A stretch of DNA of 64,000 nt from Candidatus Kutchimonas denitrificans (GTDB lineage: Bacteria > Gemmatimonadota > Gemmatimonadetes > Palauibacterales > KS3-K002). Made by a program: the position numbers and the translations under genes. The stretch spans positions 1-64,000 of the forward strand of contig JAACAK010000080.1 of assembly GCA_011774835.1 (NCBI GenBank), written 5' to 3'. Each line of letters opens with the position of its first letter. The first letter of the stretch is position 1. The notes under the pieces are model-generated. The model saw only the letters and a program-made list of their open reading frames with translations, searched no databases and was not told the origin of the DNA. Shown here one piece after another: positions 9,575 through 16,707 of this stretch.

Positions 9575-9798
9575 CAGTCCCGGACCTCTGGTGACGGCGT
9601 TGCCCGGCGCGTCCGGTCGCCCTTAGCTTGCGCGAGCATGCTCGAACCTGAACGCATCAACCCCTCGATCTTCGTGTCGGCGGCGGCCAGCCGGATGAGT
9701 GGAGTCAAGATAACCTCGGGCGGCTCAGCCGGCATCCCTTCGATTCGGATCGGCGGCCCGGGGAACGAGAACGCGCTAACCGTGCCAGGGAGGCACAG

Positions 9799-10290
9799 AT
9801 GGAGGTCCCAACCGAGGCCAGAATCGAATTGAGCGCCGGTGGCGTAGTGTTTCGGCCCTCCGCGTCCGGCGCGGTCGAGGTCTTGCTGATCCAGGACAGC
9901 TATGGGAACTGGGGCTTTCCGAAGGGTCATGTCGAGGAGGGGGAGAGTCGTGAGGAGGCGGCGACCCGGGAGTGTCGGGAGGAGACGGGACTCGAGGGGC
10001 TGGAGCTCGTGGGTGAGGTAGCGGCGACGGACTGGTACTTCCGCGCCGCGGGCGCGCTGGTTCACAAGTTCTGCGACTATTTCGTGCTGCTGGCGGACCC
10101 CACGGCAGAAGCCAGGCCACGGACGGCGGAGGGGATACAGGATTGCTCCTGGCTGGACCCGGATGCGGCGGCGGAGCGCATCACTTACGCCAACGCCCGT
10201 CACGTGTTGCGACGCGCGCTGCGGCATCCGCGGATCGTCGACGGACCGGAGCCGCTCCGGAAGGGGCGATCCCGGGTGCGAGGGAAGTAA
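9799..10290 (+). CDS. Nudix hydrolase
   Basis: This 163-residue protein carries a complete Nudix box from G43 to L65 (GHVEEGE, then REcREETGL), the metal-binding catalytic helix that cleaves nucleoside diphosphates linked to another moiety. The preceding GNWGFPKGH is typical of the diadenosine polyphosphate/NTP hydrolase-like branch. The substrate cannot be set from sequence. It is followed after 3 bp by the NDUFA9-like gene, so the two are probably one transcript. The 225 bp upstream, back to the MCE gene, shows no further gene. Confidence 0.93.
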   Translation: MEVPTEARIELSAGGVVFRPSASGAVEVLLIQDSYGNWGFPKGHVEEGESREEAATRECREETGLEGLELVGEVAATDWYFRAAGALVHKFCDYFVLLADPTAEARPRTAEGIQDCSWLDPDAAAERITYANARHVLRRALRHPRIVDGPEPLRKGRSRVRGK

Positions 10291-10293
10291 GGG

Positions 10294-11226
10294 ATGAACG
10301 AGGCGCCGGGCGGTCGTCGCAGGGTCTTTCTCACGGGGGGGACTGGTTTCGTCGGCGGGCACGTGGCGCGACGCCTGGCGCAGAGAGGACACACGGTGCG
10401 GGCGCTGGTTCGGGATGCGGGGTCGGCGGCGGTGTTGCGGGAGCTGGGCTTCGAGCTGGTGGAGGGCTCGCTACCCGACGATCTGCCCGACGGCGCGCTG
10501 GACGGCTGCGAGGCGGTCGTCCATCTGGTGGGGATCATCAGAGAGCGGCCGCCCCAGACCACGTTCGAACGGATCCATATCCAGGGAACCCGGAGGATGG
10601 TCGAGGGCTCGATGAAGTCGGGTGTGGGGAAGTTCGTCCACATGAGCGCGCTGGGCGCCGACCCCGAGGGCACGACATACGAAAGGACCAAGTACGAGGC
10701 GGAGGAGCTGGTTCGGCGATCCGAGCTTCCTCACGTGACCTTCCGTCCGTCGGTGATCGTAGGTGAGGGCGGCGAGTTTACGGGGCTGCTGCTGCGAATC
10801 GTGCGCTACGCGCCGGTGATCCCGGTGATCGGAGATGGCGCGTATCGTCTTCAGCCCTTGGACGTGAAAGATGTGGCGGAGGCGTTCGTGCAGGCGGCCG
10901 AGCGAGAGGACCTGACGGACGAGAGCTTCGACCTCGGCGGACCCCACAAGCTGACCTACAACCGGGTACTCGAGATCGTCTGCGAGGAGCTCGGCCTGAA
11001 GCGTCGGACGGTCAGCGTTCCGCTGTCGCTGGTCAGGCCACTGGTCGACCTGGCCTCGAGCTGGCGGCTACCCACCCCGATCACTTCCGAGGAGCTGACG
11101 ATGCTGTTGAGCGAGAACGTGATCCCCGGGGAGGGGACCCGCTGGCGGGAAGCTTTCCACATCGAGCCGACGCCTCTCCGCAACGTGATTCGGCGGCTCA
11201 CCGAGGACGACGGGGGCGGGGCCTGA
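10294..11226 (+). CDS. NAD(P)-binding Rossmann protein, complex I NDUFA9-like / atypical SDR
   Basis: 310 residues starting with a Rossmann nucleotide loop, FLTGGTGFVGGHV, and with ALVRD, VVHLVGIIRE and FVHMSALGA typical of NDUFA9-like atypical short-chain dehydrogenases. The YxxxK pair appears as YERTKYEAE. Members bind NADPH and associate with quinone enzymes or act as reductases, but the bacterial role is not settled. It directly follows the Nudix gene. Its C-terminal half (TYNRVLEIVCEELGLKRR) fits the family. Confidence 0.85.
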   Translation: MNEAPGGRRRVFLTGGTGFVGGHVARRLAQRGHTVRALVRDAGSAAVLRELGFELVEGSLPDDLPDGALDGCEAVVHLVGIIRERPPQTTFERIHIQGTRRMVEGSMKSGVGKFVHMSALGADPEGTTYERTKYEAEELVRRSELPHVTFRPSVIVGEGGEFTGLLLRIVRYAPVIPVIGDGAYRLQPLDVKDVAEAFVQAAEREDLTDESFDLGGPHKLTYNRVLEIVCEELGLKRRTVSVPLSLVRPLVDLASSWRLPTPITSEELTMLLSENVIPGEGTRWREAFHIEPTPLRNVIRRLTEDDGGGA

Positions 11227-11300
11227 TCGGCCGGACGGGGCCTCGCGGCGTCACGGTTTGCGAGATATTGTAATGGCGAATTACGGACAGGGACGATCGC

Positions 11301-11852
11301 GTGCAGACGAATACGGGCGGTACAGGTGTAAAACTGATGACGCTGCCGAACCTGATATCGGCTCTGCGTCTGCCCATCGCGGCCGCGTTCCTCGCCGTGG
11401 ATGGTGTGCTGTGGCGAGGACTGCTCCTGTTCTTCGGCGGCGTGACCGACGCGATGGACGGGTGGCTGGCCCGCAAGCTGGGCGTGCAGAGCGAGGCGGG
11501 CGCGGTGATCGACCCTCTGTTCGACAAGCTCTTTGTTATCATCGCGCTGGCTGCCTTTCTGCGCGAACCGTATCTGAGCTGGCCGGAGTTCGCGGTCCTG
11601 ATCTCCCGGGACCTCTATGTCGGGTCCGGATTCATCGTGGCGAAGACGATCCGAGTCGCGGTGTCGGTCCGGTCTCGATTCAGCGGAAAGCTGGTTACGT
11701 TCCTGCAGCTCGTAACTCTGTTCGTGTTGCTGTTCACACCGGGCCAGGTTGACCTGTTCGTCGTCGTCGTCGGGGTGGCCTCGGTCATCGCGATACTCGA
11801 CTACACCTCGGCCGGCATCGCCAGCTTGAGGAAACGTCATCAGGAAGCGTGA
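11301..11852 (+). CDS. CDP-alcohol phosphatidyltransferase
   Basis: 183 residues if the GTG at 11301 is used; ATG at 11337 (MTLPNLISALRL) is an equally possible start and resembles other family members. The full CDP-alcohol phosphotransferase signature is present: D50, D53, G54, A57, R58, G67, D71 and D75. Several hydrophobic membrane helices surround it. The enzyme transfers a phosphatidyl group from CDP-diacylglycerol to an alcohol at the inner membrane, as in PgsA (glycerol phosphate), but the acceptor is uncertain. It overlaps the frame leading into the dihaem lipoprotein gene, suggesting co-transcription. Confidence 0.88.
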   Translation: MQTNTGGTGVKLMTLPNLISALRLPIAAAFLAVDGVLWRGLLLFFGGVTDAMDGWLARKLGVQSEAGAVIDPLFDKLFVIIALAAFLREPYLSWPEFAVLISRDLYVGSGFIVAKTIRVAVSVRSRFSGKLVTFLQLVTLFVLLFTPGQVDLFVVVVGVASVIAILDYTSAGIASLRKRHQEA

Positions 11853-11896
11853 GCCGCTCCGACCAGGCGGCTCCGACATCATGGAGGGGAGGTAGA

Positions 11897-12634
11897 ATGC
11901 GCAGACTACTCCGGGGGACGGGCGTCGGTCTCGTCCTGGCGCTTGTCGTCATGGCCGCGGCTGGCTGCGAGCCGCCCGAGACCGAACCCGACGTCAACGT
12001 CGCGGCGATCGACAGCTTCCTGAGCGAGCTTGGCGGTACCTCTGCCGCCGCCATGGAGCGGGGCACGCGATGGCGCATGATCGCCTCCATCGGACCCGGC
12101 CTGCCGCCCATCGATTACAGCGCCGACGATCTGCCGGAACCCGGGTCTCGTGGAGCCGGGCTTCTCCAGGTCTACTGCATCCAGTGTCACTGGCTTCCGT
12201 CGCCCCAGATGCACACGGCGGACGAGTGGGAATACCTGATGCGCAACATGTTGCTTCGGGCCCGGACCCTGGAATACCGCCTCGGCGGACCGCTCATTAC
12301 CGGCATGGTCGGTGAGGTCGTGATGGCCGGGCTGACCACGGCAGAGGTTCCCAGCGACCCGCAGGTCGACACGATGCTCGTCTACCTGCAGCGAAACGCC
12401 ATGTTGGAAGCGGACCCGGCCGAGCTGACCGAAGGGGAGGGGCGCGAGCTGTTCCTGGAGCGCTGCGCCATCTGTCACGCGGCGCCGTCGCCACGGGCCC
12501 GCACGGCCGCGGGCTGGGACGCCATCGTGGCCAAGATGCGGGGGCTGATCGTGCAGGCCGACCTGGAGCCGTTGACGGATCGGCAGGCCGACGCGATCGC
12601 CGGATACCTGCGGGAGCGAGCGGTGGGGCGGTGA
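11897..12634 (+). CDS. Dihaem c-type cytochrome lipoprotein
   Basis: The ATG at 11897 follows GGGGAGG (11886-11892). The 245-residue product has a lipoprotein signal ending MAAAGC and two haem c sites, CIQCH and CAICH, each in a similar context (CHWLPSPQMHTADEW and CHAAPSPRARTAAGW). The two halves therefore look like an internal duplication. It should sit in the periplasm, anchored by lipid, and carry electrons. No oxidase is adjacent. A family B repeat begins directly after its stop. Confidence 0.85.
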   Translation: MRRLLRGTGVGLVLALVVMAAAGCEPPETEPDVNVAAIDSFLSELGGTSAAAMERGTRWRMIASIGPGLPPIDYSADDLPEPGSRGAGLLQVYCIQCHWLPSPQMHTADEWEYLMRNMLLRARTLEYRLGGPLITGMVGEVVMAGLTTAEVPSDPQVDTMLVYLQRNAMLEADPAELTEGEGRELFLERCAICHAAPSPRARTAAGWDAIVAKMRGLIVQADLEPLTDRQADAIAGYLRERAVGR

Positions 12635-12800
12635 GGGGTTGTGGGTCGTGGGTCGTGGGCTCCTGACTCGGCCCGTCGGGGTCCTTGGGTCGGATGCCCA
12701 CCGCCTGCCCGTCGGGCCGGCAGAACCCGGGAGCCGACACACCGCGTCAACTGGCATCCCGAGGCACCAGTCACCACCCACCACTCACCACCGACTACCC
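12635..12800. repeat. Intergenic repeat family B, copy B3 (both arms)
   Basis: It begins directly after TGA (12632-12634). The left arm is GGGGTTGTGGGTCGTGGGTC and the right arm, near 12766-12800, is CACCAGTCACCACCCACCAC plus CTCACCACC units. Between them are GC-rich inner inverted segments (CCCGTCGGG twice). It separates the cytochrome gene from the csoR promoter. Confidence 0.65.
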
Positions 12801-12816
12801 TAAATGGGCAGGGCCC

Positions 12817-12859
12817 TTGCATCGTTGTGGCGGGTTCCATATACTATACCCCAGTATAG
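12817..12859 (+). promoter_or_regulatory. csoR promoter with overlapping CsoR-type operator
   Basis: A sigma-70-like promoter is visible: -35 TTGCAT at 12817-12822, a 17-bp spacer, and -10 TATACT at 12840-12845. Overlapping the -10 is a perfect inverted repeat, CTATAC-CCCA-GTATAG (12844-12859), of the C-rich palindrome type bound by copper-sensing CsoR repressors. A repressor bound there would block RNA polymerase. The ribosome-binding site AAGGAGG (12863-12869) and ATG (12877) follow at once. The operator assignment is inference from position and symmetry. Confidence 0.75.
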
Positions 12860-12876
12860 CACAAGGAGGTGCGCCT

Positions 12877-13173
12877 ATGCCCCACGCCCATGCCATGGGC
12901 ATCGCCGAGTCCACGCGCCACGACCTGTTGACGCGCTTAGCCCGAGTCCGCGGCCAGGTCGAGGGCATCCAGCGGATGGTGGAGGACGATCGGTACTGTC
13001 CCGATATCCTGCAGCAATTCGCCGCGGTCTATTCGGCGTTGCGAGGGGCCGAACGCGAGCTGCTGGCCAACCACCTGGAGCGCTGTGCCACTCGTGCCAT
13101 CCAGGAGGGTGGCGAGGCGGCGGCCCAGGTTCGCCGTGAGATCGTCGATCTGCTCCACCGCTACGTCCGGTGA
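12877..13173 (+). CDS. csoR: Copper-sensing transcriptional repressor CsoR
   Basis: 98 residues, all-helical CsoR/FrmR (DUF156) family, with the ATG at 12877 behind AAGGAGG. The metal ligands sit at C41, H66 and C70, the same spacing as the Cys-His-Cys set (36, 61, 65) of the founding copper sensor, which supports Cu(I) over formaldehyde or Ni. The RLARVRGQVEGIQRMVE helix is the family signature. Known members bind DNA without metal and release it on Cu(I) binding. A Met-rich periplasmic protein and CopA follow, matching a copper regulon. Confidence 0.93.
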   Translation: MPHAHAMGIAESTRHDLLTRLARVRGQVEGIQRMVEDDRYCPDILQQFAAVYSALRGAERELLANHLERCATRAIQEGGEAAAQVRREIVDLLHRYVR

Positions 13174-13260
13174 ACCGGCTCGGCGCGGTTAACGCTTCGT
13201 GGGCGCCAGCTGTCTGTAGGGCAGAAGCCGAGATGTCAAACCCGAACGGAGCGTAGATGC

Positions 13261-13917
13261 ATGATTAGACGAATTCTGGGGACGGCGGCTCTTCCGGCGC
13301 TGTTGATCGCCGTGGCGGTACCGGCCACGGGTCAGGAAGCCCAGGAGGACAGCGCGCAGCTTCGCCGGCCCGCGCCCCAGCGGGGCATGATGCACCGGGG
13401 CATGATGCACCGCGGCATGATGCGCCGGGGCATGGGACCGATGCAGCAGAGCGGTGCCGCGATGCGAATGGGCGGCCTGATGGGCCCCGGCCACGTGGGA
13501 CCCCGGTTCCTGATCGGGCTGAAGGATGAACTCGAGCTCAGCGACGAGCAGGTGACGCGGCTCGAGGGGATCCAGGAGAGCCATCACGCGCTGATGACGG
13601 GCCTGCGAGAGCAGATGCAGAAGGGGCACGAGGCGCTGCGCGAGGCGCGGATCGCCGACGACTACGGCGCGATGGAGGAGGCGATCGAGGAGGTGGGTCG
13701 AACCCGGACGCAGATGGCGCGGAGCATGCTCGATGTGGAACGCCAGACGCAGTCGGTGCTGAGCGCGGATCAGCGAGCGAAGCTCGACAGCTGGCGGGAA
13801 GGCGCCCGTCTGTTCCTGCGCCGGGGGCTGGAGATGCGGCGCGGCATGCGGGGTGAGGGTGACGGTCCGGGCATGCGGATGCGTCAGCGGCGGCACCAGC
13901 CGCCGGGAAACGGGTAG
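13261..13917 (+). CDS. Met/His-rich Spy/CpxP-like periplasmic metal-binding protein
   Basis: 218 residues with a Sec signal peptide (about 1-24), then a run of GMMHRGM-type repeats (about 43-58) rich in Met and His that suit soft-metal (Cu(I)/Ag(I)) binding. A mostly helical region with LSDEQVTRLEGIQ and LSADQRAKLDSW follows; these two LTXXQ-like motifs define the Spy/CpxP/CnrX-related fold. The tail is again Met/Arg-rich. Its place between csoR and copA suggests a periplasmic copper buffer or sensor. It lies 87 bp after csoR, and a terminator-like hairpin follows. Confidence 0.82.
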   Translation: MIRRILGTAALPALLIAVAVPATGQEAQEDSAQLRRPAPQRGMMHRGMMHRGMMRRGMGPMQQSGAAMRMGGLMGPGHVGPRFLIGLKDELELSDEQVTRLEGIQESHHALMTGLREQMQKGHEALREARIADDYGAMEEAIEEVGRTRTQMARSMLDVERQTQSVLSADQRAKLDSWREGARLFLRRGLEMRRGMRGEGDGPGMRMRQRRHQPPGNG

Positions 13918-13967
13918 TCGACGAGCGAAGCGAACGACCAGGACATTAGCCAGCAAAAAAAAGACTC

Positions 13968-14010
13968 GGGCGGTGGCCCCGTTGCAAGACGGGGCCGGCG
14001 CCCTTTCTGT
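13968..14010. terminator. Bidirectional-looking intrinsic terminator
   Basis: The stem GGGCG..GGCCCCGT (13968-13982) pairs with ACGGGGCC..CGCCC (13989-14003) across the loop TGCAAG, followed by TTTCTGTT. On the other strand the same stem is followed after five bases by eight T (the A8 run at 13955-13962). It lies between the Spy-like gene and copA, so read-through into copA may be limited or regulated. Confidence 0.7.
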
Positions 14011-14057
14011 TCGGTGGTAGAGGCGAGAAGGATGCCAGAACGCGAACGGGTTCGAAG

Positions 14058-16583
14058 ATGAAGACCGAGACTCTCGAAATCGGCGGTATGCACTGCGCGT
14101 CGTGCGCGGCGGCGGTGGAGAAGGCGCTCAAGGGCGTGGAGGGCGTCGAGGAAGCCAGCGTGAACCTGGCCAACGAGAAGGCGACGATCGTTCACGGCGG
14201 CGATCGCGACGTGTCGCCGCAGCTGCGCGCCGCGGTGGAGCGCGCGGGCTACGAGGTGAAATCGCGTCCTCAGACGGTGGTGCTGGAGGTGAGCGGCATG
14301 CACTGCGCGTCGTGCGCGGCGGCGGTGGAGAAGGCGCTGGCCTCGCTGGAGGGCGTCGAGTCCGCCGCGGTCAACATCTCGACCGAGCGGGCGACGGTGA
14401 CCCACGCTCCGGAGGCGGTCCGTGTCGACGATCTGAAGAAGGCAGTGGAAGCGGCGGGCTACGGCGTGGCCTCGGTCGATGGGGCGGGCGCCGGGCGGCG
14501 CCTGGCCCGGGAGCGGGACCGGCTGGCGGAGGACCAGCGAAAGGTGGCCGAGGCGCGCCGCAAGATGATCGGCGCCTGGGCCCTGACCGTGCCGATCATC
14601 GTATGGATGATCCCGCACATGTTCTTTGGGGTGATGTGGCCATCGGCGGGGCTCTACGACCTCGGGATGATCGTGCTGGCTGCCCCGGTCCTCTTCCTCT
14701 GGGGGTGGCCGACGGTTCGGGGCGGCTTCCGGAGCCTCGTCAATCGGGCGCCGACGATGGACACGCTCATCGCCATGGGCTCGACCGTGGCGTTCGCCAC
14801 GGGGTTCGTAGCGCTGGCCCATGATATGGGGTGGGCGCCGCGACTGCTCAACTACGCCGGTGTGGGCGGCATGATCATGGCCATCCACCTCACGGGACGC
14901 TACGTGGAGACGAAAGCCCGGGGCCGGACATCGGCGGCCATCCAGAAGCTCCTGTCGCTGGAGGCGAAGACGGCCCGGCTGCTGAGGGACGGCGCGGAGG
15001 TCGAGGTGCCGATCGAGGAGGTCGAGGTCGGCGACGTCATGATCGTCCGCCCCGGCGAGAAGATCCCGACCGACGGTGACGTGGTGGGCGGCCGCTCCTC
15101 CGTCGACGAGTCCATCGCCACCGGCGAGTCGTTGCCGGTGGAGAAGGGCGAAGGCGACCGGGTGATCGGCGCCACGATCAACAAGCAGGGGGCCCTGCGG
15201 GTTCGGGCCACCGGCGTCGGCGAGGACACCTTCCTGGCGAACGTAATCCGCATGGTGGAGGAGGCCCAGGGGACGAAGGTCCCGATCCAGGGGTTCGCCG
15301 ACCGGGTCACGGCGATCTTCGTGCCGACGGTCCTGGCGGTCGCCGCGGCGACGTTCGTCGCTTGGCTGGTCTTCCCCGGCGCCTTGCGCTCGGTGGCCGA
15401 GTGGGCCGCGGGCTTCCTCCCCTGGGTCGACCCGGCGCTGGGTACGGTCTCGCTGGCCGTGTTCGCGGCGGTGGCGGTGCTGGTCATCGCCTGCCCCTGC
15501 GCCCTGGGGCTCGCCACGCCCACGGCGCTGATGGTGGGCACGGGGCTGGGCGCCGAGAACGGTGTCCTGTTCCGCAGCGGGGCGGCGATCCAGACGCTGA
15601 AGGAGGTGGACACCATCGTTCTCGACAAGACGGGGACGATCACGAAGGGCGAGCCCGGCGTGACGGACGTCATCGCCGCCGAAGGTTTCGGGGCGGCCGA
15701 CGTGGTCGGCGTCGCCGCGGCCGCCGAGTCCGGATCCGAGCACCCGCTGGGTGAAGCGATCGTCGCCGAGGCGCGGGCGCGTGGACTGACGGTTTCCGAG
15801 GCGGAGCGCTTCGAGGCGCTGGTCGGCCACGGCGTCTGCGCCGCCGTCGATGGACGGGACATCCTGGTCGGGAACGAGCGCCTGATGTCGGACGAAGGGG
15901 TCGCGACCGAGGCGCTGATGGAAGAGCTCTCGCGTCTGGAGCAAGAGGCGAAGACCGCCATGTTCATCGCGGTCGACGGACGGCTGGCCGGCGTGATCGC
16001 GGTGGCCGACACGCTGAAAGACGACTCCCTCGACGCCATCGCCCGGCTCCGTGGCTTCGGAATGGAGACGGTGATGCTGACGGGGGACAACGAGCGTACG
16101 GCGCGGGCGATCGCGGACCAGGTCGGCATCGACCGGGTCGTGGCCGAAGTCCTGCCGGACGCCAAAGTGGAGGTCATCAAGAAACTCCAGAACGAAGGCC
16201 GCAACGTCGCCATGGTTGGCGACGGGATCAACGACGCGCCGGCCCTCAAGCAGGCGAACGTCGGGATCGCCATCGGTACCGGCACCGACATCGCCATCGA
16301 GAGCGCCGACGTGACGCTGGTGCAGGGCGACCTGTCGGCGGTGGTGCGGGCGATCCGCCTGTCCCGGGCCACCTTCCGGAAGATCCGCCAGAACCTGTTC
16401 TGGGCTTACTTCTACAACGTGATCGCGATCCCGGTGGCGATCCTCGGCTTCCTGCACCCGGCCATCGCCGAGGCGGCCATGGCGTTCAGCTCGATCAACG
16501 TGGTCCACAACAGCGCGCGTCTCCGAAAGGCCGAGTTGGGCCGAGCCTCATCCGGCGCCGGCGGCGACAAAACATCCGGCTAA
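14058..16583 (+). CDS. copA: Cu(I)-exporting P1B-type ATPase CopA
   Basis: 841 residues. Two N-terminal heavy-metal domains each carry MHCASC (11-16 and 81-86). Eight membrane helices surround an actuator domain with TGES (356-359), the transport motif CPC (479-481), phosphorylation motif DKTGT (523-527), HP locus (SEHPLG), MLTGDN and GDGINDAP. The last helix has MAFSS, the Cu(I)-selective MxxSS signature. It pumps Cu(I) out of the cytoplasm using ATP. CsoR and a Met-rich periplasmic protein lie just upstream. It is complete and of normal length for a two-domain CopA. Confidence 0.96.
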   Translation: MKTETLEIGGMHCASCAAAVEKALKGVEGVEEASVNLANEKATIVHGGDRDVSPQLRAAVERAGYEVKSRPQTVVLEVSGMHCASCAAAVEKALASLEGVESAAVNISTERATVTHAPEAVRVDDLKKAVEAAGYGVASVDGAGAGRRLARERDRLAEDQRKVAEARRKMIGAWALTVPIIVWMIPHMFFGVMWPSAGLYDLGMIVLAAPVLFLWGWPTVRGGFRSLVNRAPTMDTLIAMGSTVAFATGFVALAHDMGWAPRLLNYAGVGGMIMAIHLTGRYVETKARGRTSAAIQKLLSLEAKTARLLRDGAEVEVPIEEVEVGDVMIVRPGEKIPTDGDVVGGRSSVDESIATGESLPVEKGEGDRVIGATINKQGALRVRATGVGEDTFLANVIRMVEEAQGTKVPIQGFADRVTAIFVPTVLAVAAATFVAWLVFPGALRSVAEWAAGFLPWVDPALGTVSLAVFAAVAVLVIACPCALGLATPTALMVGTGLGAENGVLFRSGAAIQTLKEVDTIVLDKTGTITKGEPGVTDVIAAEGFGAADVVGVAAAAESGSEHPLGEAIVAEARARGLTVSEAERFEALVGHGVCAAVDGRDILVGNERLMSDEGVATEALMEELSRLEQEAKTAMFIAVDGRLAGVIAVADTLKDDSLDAIARLRGFGMETVMLTGDNERTARAIADQVGIDRVVAEVLPDAKVEVIKKLQNEGRNVAMVGDGINDAPALKQANVGIAIGTGTDIAIESADVTLVQGDLSAVVRAIRLSRATFRKIRQNLFWAYFYNVIAIPVAILGFLHPAIAEAAMAFSSINVVHNSARLRKAELGRASSGAGGDKTSG

Positions 16584-16707
16584 CTGGCAACGAACCGCGG
16601 ATCCCCCCATCTTTCGAGTCGGAGTCGGCGGTACCTGAGCCCCACAGCCGGAGGCCCTCGTTGCGATCGGTGATGCCGGACCCTGACAGGCGGTTGTCTC
16701 GGTTCTC

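Noticed and set aside
9575-9798. Open frame on the minus strand between and across the MCE and Nudix genes (9574-10392)
   Set aside because: It runs antisense to the complete Nudix box and has no domain of its own.
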